Below the pieces are notes generated by a model. It saw only the letters and a list, made by a program, of their open reading frames with translations, made no database searches and was not told the origin of the DNA. A program made the position numbers and the translations under genes. 5,022 bases of DNA from Bacillaceae bacterium (GTDB taxonomy: Bacteria; Bacillota; Bacilli; Bacillales; Amphibacillaceae). Positions 1 to 5,022 of the stretch are shown here, in pieces (positions within the stretch are counted from its first letter, which is position 1; each line of letters begins with the position of its first letter). The stretch covers positions 1-5,022 of the forward strand of contig JASLIE010000062.1 in NCBI GenBank assembly GCA_030152985.1, in the 5' to 3' direction.

Positions 1-585
1 CAAGAATCAGGTATTGGTGCAGGTACAAGAAGAATTGAAGCAGTCACAAGCCAAGCAGCCTATTTATTTATTGAGAAAAAGCTGAGTATTCTAAATCAAA
101 GCAGTGAAAAATTAAAGACAACTGAAGACAAAATATTAGACCGTATTGATAAATTCTTTACAGACTTCACAGCATTAGAAAAAGAAAATGAGTCTCTCTT
201 AGCTAAACATGCACACGATCAAGCAAAAGAAGTTTTATCAGAACTTGAAACATTGAACGGAGTGAATGTTTTAGTTAAGCAAATCGAGGCAAAAGATATG
301 AATCAATTACGTCAGATGATTGATGAAACTAGACTTGAAGTAGAATCAGGTGTTATTTTATTTGCGGCTGATATTAAAGGGAAAGTTCAAATGGCAGCAA
401 GTGTTTCAAAGGATTTAACTGAGAAGGGAATCCACGCGGGTAAACTGATTAAAACTGCTGCAACAATTTGTGGTGGAGGTGGTGGTGGTCGTCCTGAAAT
501 GGCTCAAGCAGGAGGCAAAGACGTCACAAAAATAAATGAAGCCCTAGAAAAAGTAAAAGAAGAGCTCGAGAACCACATTAAATAA
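1..585 (+). CDS. alaS: Alanyl-tRNA synthetase, C-terminal part (5' end outside window)
   Basis: Cytoplasmic enzyme that charges tRNA-Ala with alanine and hydrolyses mischarged Ser- and Gly-tRNA-Ala. The frame is open from base 1 and ends at TAA 583-585, giving 194 residues, about a fifth of the usual ~875. Window residues 2-16 read ESGIGAGTRRIEAVT, the hallmark at the end of the editing (SAD) domain; the catalytic domain and the zinc-binding editing residues lie upstream of the window. Residues ~21-85 are charged and helical, as expected for the linker coiled coil. Residues ~90-194 form the C-Ala/DHHA1 domain, with a six-glycine run and RPEMAQAGG (about 157-172), typical of this domain. A TTG-initiated reading from 253 exists but is only the tail of this gene. 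The downstream neighbour is ireB after a 72-base gap, the usual Bacillales order. Identification is firm; only the 3' part can be judged. Confidence 0.98.
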   Translation, partial: QESGIGAGTRRIEAVTSQAAYLFIEKKLSILNQSSEKLKTTEDKILDRIDKFFTDFTALEKENESLLAKHAHDQAKEVLSELETLNGVNVLVKQIEAKDMNQLRQMIDETRLEVESGVILFAADIKGKVQMAASVSKDLTEKGIHAGKLIKTAATICGGGGGGRPEMAQAGGKDVTKINEALEKVKEELENHIK

Positions 586-607
586 GTAGAGTAAAAGATA
601 TAATTAA

Positions 608-638
608 TTGTCGAAACATGGTAATATACAACTATATT
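608..638 (+). promoter_or_regulatory. Possible sigma-A-type promoter ahead of ireB
   Basis: The alaS-ireB gap holds TTGTCG (608-613) and TATATT (633-638, five of six matches to TATAAT). The spacer is 19 bases, longer than the preferred 17, so the assignment is weak. Alternatives in the same gap are an extended -10 type TGGTAATAT (619-627) and TATAAT at 599-604, neither with a good -35. The 72-base gap is by far the longest between alaS and ruvX, so a transcription start here is reasonable, but read-through from alaS is equally possible because no terminator hairpin with a T tract follows alaS. Confidence 0.33.
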
Positions 639-639
639 A
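622..639. repeat. Short AT-only inverted repeat in the alaS-ireB gap
   Basis: TAATATA (622-628) and TATATTA (633-639) are exact reverse complements separated by CAAC. The right arm coincides with the proposed -10 element of the ireB promoter. All pairs are A:T, so the hairpin would be unstable; as DNA it could be an operator half-site pair, but such repeats arise often by chance in AT-rich spacers. Confidence 0.35.
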
Positions 640-657
640 TAAAAATGAGGTGTCACG

Positions 658-924
658 ATGAGTTCAATTGATAAAACAATGAAATTCAACTTTTCAGAAG
701 AACCAGATCAAGATACAAAAGAAATTTTGTTAACTGTTCATGGTGCGTTAGAAGAAAAAGGCTATAATCCGATAAACCAAATTGTCGGTTATTTACTATC
801 AGGTGACCCAGCATATATTCCACGTTATAAAGATGCACGAAATTTAATAAGAAAAGTTGAACGAGATGAAGTGATTGAGGAACTTGTTAAATTTTATCTT
901 GAACAACAAAAAGATAATACATGA
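658..924 (+). CDS. ireB: IreB/ReoM family regulatory phosphoprotein (UPF0297, YrzL)
   Basis: Small cytoplasmic regulator, 88 residues, the family's normal size. Family knowledge: in Enterococcus (IreB) and Listeria (ReoM) it is phosphorylated by the PASTA-domain Ser/Thr kinase and governs peptidoglycan synthesis; in Listeria, unphosphorylated ReoM promotes ClpCP-dependent degradation of MurA. Seen here: the N-terminus [12 protein letters not shown] keeps the phospho-acceptor threonine at position 7, whereas the second Enterococcus site, Thr4, is Ile here. The signature [20 protein letters not shown] starts at residue 32, followed by [15 protein letters not shown], with R56, R61, R65 and R69 in a basic helical face, and an acidic C-terminal helix. 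The start ATG has GAGGTG at 647-652, five bases upstream. The stop TGA overlaps the ruvX start by four bases (ATGA), implying translational coupling. Also known as reoM or yrzL. Confidence 0.96.
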   Translation: MSSIDKTMKFNFSEEPDQDTKEILLTVHGALEEKGYNPINQIVGYLLSGDPAYIPRYKDARNLIRKVERDEVIEELVKFYLEQQKDNT

Positions 925-1337
925 GAGTAATGGGATTGGACGTTGGTTCAAAAACAATTGGAGTTGCTGTAAGTGACGCATTAAAAATTACTGCTCAAGG
1001 AATTAAGACAATTGACTGGAATGAAGATGATATCACATCAGCTGATATTGAATTAAAAAAGATGATTGATACACATGCAGTTACATCCATTGTCATTGGC
1101 TTACCTAAACATATGAATGGTGATGTAGGAATTCGTGGAGAGGCATCGATTCGCTTTAAAGAGCACTGTGAAGAGCAGTTCGGTCTTCCGGTGTTTCTTT
1201 GGGATGAAAGGTTGTCAACAATTGCAGCAGAACGTGTGTTAATAGATGCTGATGTAAGTCGCTCTAAAAGAAAGAAGGTCATTGATAAAATGGCGGCAGT
1301 GATGATTTTACAAAATTATTTAGATCAACATATTTAG
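921..1337 (+). CDS. ruvX: RuvX/YqgF family RNase H-fold nuclease (putative pre-16S rRNA nuclease)
   Basis: 138 residues, the normal length for YqgF/RuvX (B. subtilis YrrK). The family has an RNase H-like fold related to RuvC and is annotated as a putative Holliday junction resolvase; in E. coli YqgF is linked to 5'-end maturation of 16S rRNA. Visible motifs: [15 protein letters not shown] at residues 5-19 with catalytic Asp7, GLPKHMNG at 60-67, WDERLST at 94-100 with acidic D95/E96, and a C-terminal [13 protein letters not shown] with D122, the last acidic residue of the active site. All key acids are present, so it should be active. The start at 921 overlaps the ireB stop and has no clear Shine-Dalgarno, so it probably relies on coupling; a second ATG at 930 would shorten it by three residues, but MRVMGLD fits homologues better. 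Which biochemical role dominates here cannot be told from sequence. Confidence 0.96.
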   Translation: MRVMGLDVGSKTIGVAVSDALKITAQGIKTIDWNEDDITSADIELKKMIDTHAVTSIVIGLPKHMNGDVGIRGEASIRFKEHCEEQFGLPVFLWDERLSTIAAERVLIDADVSRSKRKKVIDKMAAVMILQNYLDQHI

Positions 1338-1348
1338 GAGGAAATAAA

Positions 1349-1618
1349 ATGTCTGACAACCTATTAAAAATGAATGAGAGTATTTTTATACCAGATGAGA
1401 ATGATGAAGAACACGAATTTGAAATCGTCCTTCCATTTGAGTTGAAAGAGACAGAATCAAATTATATTGCCGTTGTTCCAAAAGAACAAGCAGAGGAAGA
1501 ACAAGCAGATTTGTATGTGTTTAGATATACACTTGAAGGCGATGATTTAAGAGTTTTTCAAATTGATTCTGATGATGAATGGGACTTAATTGAGGAAGTT
1601 TTAAATACATTACTCTAA
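1349..1618 (+). CDS. yrzB: DUF1292 family protein (YrzB/UPF0473)
   Basis: 89-residue cytoplasmic protein of unknown function, recognised by its place directly after ireB-ruvX and by DUF1292-type blocks: an acidic N-terminus (IFIPDENDEEHEFEI, residues 12-26), a central VLPFEL-type strand, SNYIAVVP, and a C-terminal DDEWDLIEEVLNTL helix. It is very acidic: 27 Asp/Glu against 5 Lys/Arg. No signal peptide, membrane segment or catalytic motif is visible. AGGAGG (1336-1341) overlaps the ruvX stop codon and sits seven bases before the ATG, so translation should be strong. A perfect hairpin begins a few bases past its stop. The ireB-ruvX-DUF1292 triad is widely conserved in Firmicutes, which suggests a shared housekeeping role, but no function can be assigned. 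Confidence 0.92.
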   Translation: MSDNLLKMNESIFIPDENDEEHEFEIVLPFELKETESNYIAVVPKEQAEEEQADLYVFRYTLEGDDLRVFQIDSDDEWDLIEEVLNTLL

Positions 1619-1621
1619 CTT

Positions 1622-1655
1622 TGAATGATAAGAACCGTTTGGTTCTTATCATTCA
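1622..1655 (+). terminator. Perfect 15-bp hairpin between yrzB and mltG; possible weak terminator or attenuator
   Basis: Left arm TGAATGATAAGAACC (1622-1636) pairs fully with right arm GGTTCTTATCATTCA (1641-1655) around a GTTT loop (1637-1640). The stem has no mismatch, and G:C pairs close the loop. The following bases, TTAATTATAGG, lack the run of T expected of an efficient intrinsic terminator, so it may terminate weakly, stabilise the 3' end of the upstream triad mRNA, or mark a processing site. It starts four bases after the yrzB stop and ends 20 bases before the mltG ribosome binding site, without overlapping it. The hairpin is certain as sequence; the function is inference. Confidence 0.6.
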
Positions 1656-1675
1656 TTAATTATAGGTGAGATTTT

Positions 1676-1681
1676 GGAGGG
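1676..1681 (+). promoter_or_regulatory. Ribosome binding site that decides the mltG start
   Basis: GGAGGG lies five bases before GTG at 1687-1689. The in-frame GTG at 1666 lies upstream of this site and has no purine-rich sequence ahead of it (TTAATTATAG). The ribosome binding site would fall inside the coding region if 1666 were used, so 1687 is the better start. Confidence 0.8.
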
Positions 1682-1686
1682 ATCCT

Positions 1687-2832
1687 GTGCTTAATAACTT
1701 TAAAGATCGAAATAACAGAACGAAACAATCTGTACATGAAGAAGCTCAAATCGTGAGAAAAATTGTTGTTCCAGTTATTTTAATTGTCTTAGCATTGATA
1801 TTTTTAATTGGGATTGCTTTATTTATTTACATAAACTCAAGTTTAAAAGCAGTGAATAAAAAAGATGATGCAATCGTTGACGTAGAGATACCTTTAGGTT
1901 CATCAACAACGCAAATTGCTCAGACATTAAAAGCACATGACGTCATAAAAAATGAACGAATCTTTAAACTCTATACAAAATTTAAAAATAAGTCTGATTT
2001 TCAAGCAGGTAACTACGAACTAAAAAAATCAATGGATATTGATGAGGTTATAGACGAGCTTCAAAAAGGAAAAATTATGAATGAGCCGGTTCATAAGGTG
2101 ACTATCCCAGAAGGAAAAACAATTACTCAAATTGCAATGATTTTTGAAAAACAGCTAGATATCAATTCTGAAAAATTTATTGCCAAAGCAGACGATAAAG
2201 ATTTTCTTTCAAGATTAGAAGAACAGTTTCCTAAGCTGATTACAAAGGAAATTTTAAAAGAAGGCATCAAACATCCACTTGAAGGTTATCTTTATGCAAG
2301 TACCTATGAGTTTTTTGAAGAGAGCCCGGATATTGAGCATATAATTACAACAATGGTAGAACAAACAGCTCAAAATATTGAAAGTTTAGAATTAGATAAG
2401 GAAATCGGATTTAGTGTACATGAAATTCTTACACTTGCATCTGTCATTGAAAGGGAATCAAAATTTCCTGAAGATCGTCCTAAAGTAGCTCAAGTTTTTT
2501 TAAATCGAATAAATGAAGGTATGAAGTTACAAAGTGATATAACAGCTGCCTACGCATTAGATGAGCATAAAGTTGTAATGACATATGATGATATTGCAGT
2601 TAACTCACCCTATAACACTTACCTTGTAGATGCCTTGCCAATCGGTCCAATTAACTCTCCGAGTAAAGAATCTATTGAGGCTGTCATTGAACCAGAAGGA
2701 GAGGCATTCACACAAGTTTATTTCTATGCGCGCCCAAATGGTGAAACTTTTTACGCCAGTACTCTTGAAGAACACAATAAAATTAAGAAAAAATATGAAC
2801 ATGAATGGCATGAATTAAATGAAGATAAATAA
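1687..2832 (+). CDS. mltG: Endolytic transglycosylase MltG (YceG family)
   Basis: Inner-membrane lytic transglycosylase that cleaves nascent glycan strands and so ends peptidoglycan chain growth; older annotations say aminodeoxychorismate lyase-like. From GTG 1687 it is 381 residues, a normal length. Layout: a short charged cytoplasmic tail (~1-25), one membrane segment (~27-50, ending ALFIYINSS), a LysM-like domain (~66-137), then the YceG catalytic domain beginning near VTIPEG (138). Motifs in that domain: EGYLYASTYEF (199-209), LASVIERES (250-258) with catalytic Glu255, matching E. coli Glu218; LQSD (281-284); SPYNTY (307-312); LPIGPINSPS (317-326). All are intact, so activity is expected. 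Starting at GTG 1666 would add seven residues but lacks a ribosome binding site. The 3' end overlaps trmR by 14 bases. In pneumococcus MltG works with the elongation machinery, which fits its company here with IreB/ReoM and YrrS. Confidence 0.96.
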   Translation: MLNNFKDRNNRTKQSVHEEAQIVRKIVVPVILIVLALIFLIGIALFIYINSSLKAVNKKDDAIVDVEIPLGSSTTQIAQTLKAHDVIKNERIFKLYTKFKNKSDFQAGNYELKKSMDIDEVIDELQKGKIMNEPVHKVTIPEGKTITQIAMIFEKQLDINSEKFIAKADDKDFLSRLEEQFPKLITKEILKEGIKHPLEGYLYASTYEFFEESPDIEHIITTMVEQTAQNIESLELDKEIGFSVHEILTLASVIERESKFPEDRPKVAQVFLNRINEGMKLQSDITAAYALDEHKVVMTYDDIAVNSPYNTYLVDALPIGPINSPSKESIEAVIEPEGEAFTQVYFYARPNGETFYASTLEEHNKIKKKYEHEWHELNEDK

Positions 2833-3472
2833 TCCGGAAACACATATTTATTTAAATCGTCTTATAAGTTCACCAGATGAACTTGAAAAAGCTTTAATTA
2901 GTTATGCAGACCAGTATCAGGTTCCAATTATTGATCGTGTGAGTATGAATTTTATTCAAACACTCTTAGAAATGTACCAACCAAAGGAAATATTAGAAAT
3001 AGGAACAGCTATAGGGTACTCTGCATTGATGATGCACAAAAAAGTACCTGACTCATCGATTACTACACTCGAGCGTGATAAAGTCATGTATGAAGTAGCT
3101 TGTAAAAATATCTCACAAGCAAATAAAGCTCATTCTATTCAAGTAATAGAAGGGGATGCGCTTGAAATTTTACCTCTTTTAATTAAAGATAATAAGAAGT
3201 ATGATTTTATATTTATTGATGCTGCAAAGGGAAAGTATCGGGAGTTTTTTGAGTTTGCCTTAAAGCTTGCTCATAGGGAGACCATATTTATTACTGATAA
3301 TGTCTTATTTCATGGATATGTGACAGGTGAAAATTCTAAGAGTAAACGTTTAGCCAAGCTAGGTAAAAAGATTAATAATTATAATGAATGGTTAATGAAA
3401 CAGTCTCATTTACAAACAAGTATTATTCCAATTGGTGATGGGATTGCACTTACGGTCTTTAAAAAAATATAA
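2819..3472 (+). CDS. trmR: tRNA 5-hydroxyuridine (wobble U34) O-methyltransferase TrmR
   Basis: SAM-dependent class I O-methyltransferase of 217 residues, similar along its length to remembered B. subtilis YrrM/TrmR, which methylates 5-hydroxyuridine at tRNA position 34 to 5-methoxyuridine. SAM-binding motif I is EIGTAIGYSA (60-69), with the acidic residue ending strand 2 at Glu85 and GDAL at 112-115. FIDAAKGKY (132-140, D134) and ITDNVLFHG (158-166, D160/N161) supply the metal-binding residues typical of caffeoyl-CoA-type O-methyltransferases. The ends KINNYNEWLM (184-193) and SIIPIGDGIAL (201-211) are TrmR-like. The ATG lies inside mltG, 14 bases before the mltG stop ends, with no clear Shine-Dalgarno, so coupled translation is likely. 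The usual partners trhP1/trhP2 (U32 peptidase-family, making 5-hydroxyuridine) do not follow; greA does, after 13 bases. A generic O-methyltransferase is the alternative, but context and motifs favour TrmR. Confidence 0.92.
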   Translation: MKINNPETHIYLNRLISSPDELEKALISYADQYQVPIIDRVSMNFIQTLLEMYQPKEILEIGTAIGYSALMMHKKVPDSSITTLERDKVMYEVACKNISQANKAHSIQVIEGDALEILPLLIKDNKKYDFIFIDAAKGKYREFFEFALKLAHRETIFITDNVLFHGYVTGENSKSKRLAKLGKKINNYNEWLMKQSHLQTSIIPIGDGIALTVFKKI

Positions 3473-3485
3473 GGAGTTGTTTTAA

Positions 3486-3962
3486 ATGTCAGAAGAAAAA
3501 AGTTTTTATATGACAGAAGAAGGTAAACAAAAATTAGAAGAGGAATTACACACATTAAAAACAGTTAAAAGAAAAGAAGTCGTTGAGCGAATTAAAATTG
3601 CGCGTGATTTCGGAGATCTTTCAGAGAACTCAGAGTACGATTCAGCAAAAGAAGAACAAGCTTTTGTTGAAACACGTATCGCTCAAGTAGAAAAAATGAT
3701 TCGCTATGCAGTAATTATTGAAAATAACGAGGATGCAGCAGGTGTTGTAGGTTTAGGTAAATCAGTAACTTTCAAAGAATTACCAGATGGTGAAGAAGAA
3801 ACTTATACAATTGTTGGTAGTGCAGAAGCAGATCCATTTGAAGGAAGAATTTCGAATGATTCACCAATGGCTAAAAGTTTGCTTGGAAAAGAAAAAAATG
3901 ACGAGGTCATGGTACAAACTCCAGGTGGAGAATTTAAAGTTAAAATTATTGATGTTAACTAA
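3486..3962 (+). CDS. greA: Transcription elongation factor GreA
   Basis: 158 residues, full family length. GreA enters the secondary channel of RNA polymerase and stimulates cleavage of backtracked transcripts. The N-terminal ~75 residues form the antiparallel coiled coil; its tip reads [11 protein letters not shown] (41-51), where D44 and E47 correspond to E. coli D41 and E44 that help position the catalytic magnesium. The C-terminal FKBP-like domain (~85-158) carries [10 protein letters not shown] near 126-135 and ends VKIIDVN. AAGGAG (3471-3476) overlaps the trmR stop and lies nine bases from the ATG. Nothing is missing. In B. subtilis udk sits just upstream; here trmR does. The next gene starts 20 bases after the stop, with no terminator between. 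Confidence 0.98.
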   Translation: MSEEKSFYMTEEGKQKLEEELHTLKTVKRKEVVERIKIARDFGDLSENSEYDSAKEEQAFVETRIAQVEKMIRYAVIIENNEDAAGVVGLGKSVTFKELPDGEEETYTIVGSAEADPFEGRISNDSPMAKSLLGKEKNDEVMVQTPGGEFKVKIIDVN

Positions 3963-3982
3963 ATTCGTCTAGGAGGTAAAAA

Positions 3983-4543
3983 ATGAATAATAATCGCGTG
4001 TCACTTCATCATAAAAGACGAAAGAATAAAATAAACTTATGGTTTTTTATTGGCTTAGCTATTTTATTTTTTATCATTCTCTTATTATTGATTACTTCGA
4101 ATAAAAAGGTAGATGTCGAGCAAGAAAGAGAAGTTGAAGAGGAAGTTCATTTAGTTGATGAAACAGAAGAAGTAGAAGAGCCTGAAGTTAGTCAAGAATC
4201 AGTGACTATAGAAGAAGTTGAATCTGAAGACCCTAATGTTCTAAAAGCTTATATAGGCAATTGGGCCCCATTAGGTACTGAACAAGTCGGACCACATACA
4301 ACAACATTTACAAATGGATCACGTGATCGAATTGAGATTAAAGAAGCTGTTGTTCAAGTTACTGAATTAGACCCAGACGATATGGTTGAGTGGCGAGTTG
4401 AAAATGGTGGCGATCAAAAAGTAATTGCAACTGTTTCGGATAGTAATGAATCAGAAATTTACCGTGTTTATTTAAGTTGGGTAGATGAGCAAGGTTGGCA
4501 AGTCACAAAAGTAGAAACTTTAGAAAAAAATGATAAGAAATAG
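3983..4543 (+). CDS. yrrS: DUF1510 family membrane-anchored protein (YrrS-like)
   Basis: 186-residue bitopic membrane protein. Residues 1-17 are basic (HHKRRKNK), residues ~18-38 are a single hydrophobic membrane segment, and the orientation rule puts the C-terminus outside. Residues 44-83 form an acidic low-complexity linker with 20 Asp/Glu in 40 positions and many EEV/VEE units. The outer domain (~85-180) matches DUF1510: NWAPLGTEQVGPHTTTF at 93-109, then VEWRVENGGDQ, and LSWVDEQGWQVTKVE at 164-178, with tryptophans at 94, 137, 166 and 172. Function is not established; B. subtilis YrrS lies beside pbpI and has been reported among partners of the cell-division regulator GpsB (from memory), so a role in envelope synthesis is likely. 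AGGAGGT (3971-3977) is five bases before the ATG. Its stop overlaps the mtnN ribosome binding site. pbpI, expected next, is absent. Confidence 0.88.
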   Translation: MNNNRVSLHHKRRKNKINLWFFIGLAILFFIILLLLITSNKKVDVEQEREVEEEVHLVDETEEVEEPEVSQESVTIEEVESEDPNVLKAYIGNWAPLGTEQVGPHTTTFTNGSRDRIEIKEAVVQVTELDPDDMVEWRVENGGDQKVIATVSDSNESEIYRVYLSWVDEQGWQVTKVETLEKNDKK

Positions 4544-4551
4544 GTGGTTTT

Positions 4552-5022
4552 ATGACAATTGGCATCATCGGTGCTATGGATGAGGAAGTTGCGCTTTTAA
4601 AGTCTTTAATGGAAAATAAGACGGAAAAAACAATTGCAAATGTCACACTTATTCATGGAAACTTAGCTAAACAAAAAGTTGTTCTTTTAAAATCAGGTAT
4701 AGGTAAAGTGAATGCGAGTATAGCGACTACATTACTTCATGAACATTACTCACCAAAATTAGTAATTAATACGGGGAGTGCCGGTGGTTTAAAGTCCGGA
4801 TTAGCGGTTGGTGATATTGTTATATCAGATGAGGTTGTTCATCATGATGTTGACGCAACTGTTTTTGGCTATGATTTAGGTCAAGTTCCACAGATGCCAA
4901 AATCCTTTAAGTCAGATACTGATTTAATGGTGTTAATAGAAGAGAGTATTCGTGAAAATGATTTAAATTCAAGCCGTGGCATGATTGTTACGGGCGATTC
5001 ATTTTTAGGTAATAAAAGACAA
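4552..5022 (+). CDS. mtnN: 5'-methylthioadenosine/S-adenosylhomocysteine nucleosidase, N-terminal part (3' end outside window)
   Basis: Cytoplasmic nucleosidase that splits adenine from methylthioadenosine and S-adenosylhomocysteine, feeding methionine salvage and, where LuxS is present, AI-2 production. The reading frame is open from ATG 4552 to the window end, giving 157 of about 230 residues. It starts MTIGIIGAMDEEV, with catalytic Glu12 as in E. coli. KSGIGKVNAS (47-56), INTGSAGG (72-79, with Ser76), HHDVDATVFGY (97-107), GQVPQMP (110-116) and GDSF (148-151, Phe151 at the adenine site) all fit the family. The second-half residues equivalent to E. coli Glu174 and Asp197 lie outside the window, so completeness cannot be checked. 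AGGTGG (4542-4547) overlaps the yrrS stop, four bases before the ATG. In B. subtilis mtnN follows yrrT in the same region and leads into mccA-mccB. Confidence 0.97.
   Translation, partial: MTIGIIGAMDEEVALLKSLMENKTEKTIANVTLIHGNLAKQKVVLLKSGIGKVNASIATTLLHEHYSPKLVINTGSAGGLKSGLAVGDIVISDEVVHHDVDATVFGYDLGQVPQMPKSFKSDTDLMVLIEESIRENDLNSSRGMIVTGDSFLGNKRQ

Noticed and set aside
469..516. Glycine-codon run GGTGGAGGTGGTGGTGGT as a DNA repeat
   Set aside because: It encodes the conserved six-glycine motif of the AlaS C-terminal domain, so protein conservation explains it.
504..689. Minus-strand open frame across the alaS end and the ireB start
   Set aside because: It spans two well-supported plus-strand features, has low-complexity composition and resembles no family; it is a shadow.
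995..1282. Minus-strand open frame inside ruvX
   Set aside because: Fully antisense to a gene with intact catalytic motifs; the translation resembles no known family.
1639..1666. Possible promoter for mltG (TTGGTT with TATAGG, 16-base spacer)
   Set aside because: The -35 matches only three bases and lies in the hairpin, and the predicted start would leave almost no leader before the ribosome binding site.
1619..1686. Riboswitch or T-box in the yrzB-mltG gap
   Set aside because: The gap is only 68 bases, holds a single simple hairpin and has no T-box or other conserved leader sequence.
2605..2818. Open frames on both strands over the mltG 3' end
   Set aside because: They lie inside the conserved YceG domain, and neither translation looks like a real protein.
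3787..3972. Plus-strand alternate-frame open frame over the 3' part of greA
   Set aside because: It overlaps the conserved GreA C-terminal domain and is rich in Lys and Leu from shifted reading; no family resemblance.
1..5022. Novel defence, mobile or biosynthetic system
   Set aside because: Every gene belongs to a known housekeeping family in a conserved Bacillales order; no transposase, integrase, toxin-antitoxin pair, direct-repeat array or foreign-looking base composition is visible.

Overview
The window is a compact, one-strand gene block from a low-GC Gram-positive bacterium, very probably of the order Bacillales. By eye about one third of bases are G or C. Strong AGGAGG-type ribosome binding sites, very short spacers and the gene order all fit. 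The order alaS – ireB/reoM – ruvX – DUF1292 – mltG – trmR – greA – DUF1510 (yrrS) – mtnN matches the alaS-to-mtnN region of Bacillus subtilis as I remember it, with several genes missing. Genus cannot be fixed from the sequence alone; a Bacillaceae or Staphylococcaceae-like member are both plausible.

Layout. Positions 1-585 hold the last 194 codons of alanyl-tRNA synthetase. A 72-base AT-rich gap (586-657) carries a possible promoter. From 658 a tight module follows: the cell-wall regulator IreB/ReoM, the RNase H-fold protein RuvX/YqgF (4-base overlap) and an acidic DUF1292 protein. A perfect 15-bp hairpin (1622-1655) separates this triad from mltG, a membrane-anchored peptidoglycan glycosyltransferase-terminating enzyme whose best start is GTG at 1687. 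mltG overlaps the tRNA wobble-uridine methyltransferase gene trmR by 14 bases. Then come greA (transcript cleavage factor), a membrane-anchored DUF1510/YrrS protein, and the first 157 codons of mtnN (MTA/SAH nucleosidase), which runs off the end.

How the genes fit together. The content is housekeeping: translation (AlaS, TrmR, RuvX in rRNA maturation), transcription (GreA), envelope growth (IreB/ReoM, MltG, YrrS) and methyl-cycle salvage (MtnN, which clears the SAH left by SAM-dependent methylation such as that of TrmR). No mobile element, CRISPR, tRNA/rRNA gene or phage gene is visible, and there is no gene-free stretch longer than 300 bases. I see no previously undescribed system. The points most worth a look are the genes absent relative to B. 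subtilis (trhP1/trhP2/udk and pbpI/yrrT), the hairpin inside the cluster, and the mltG start.
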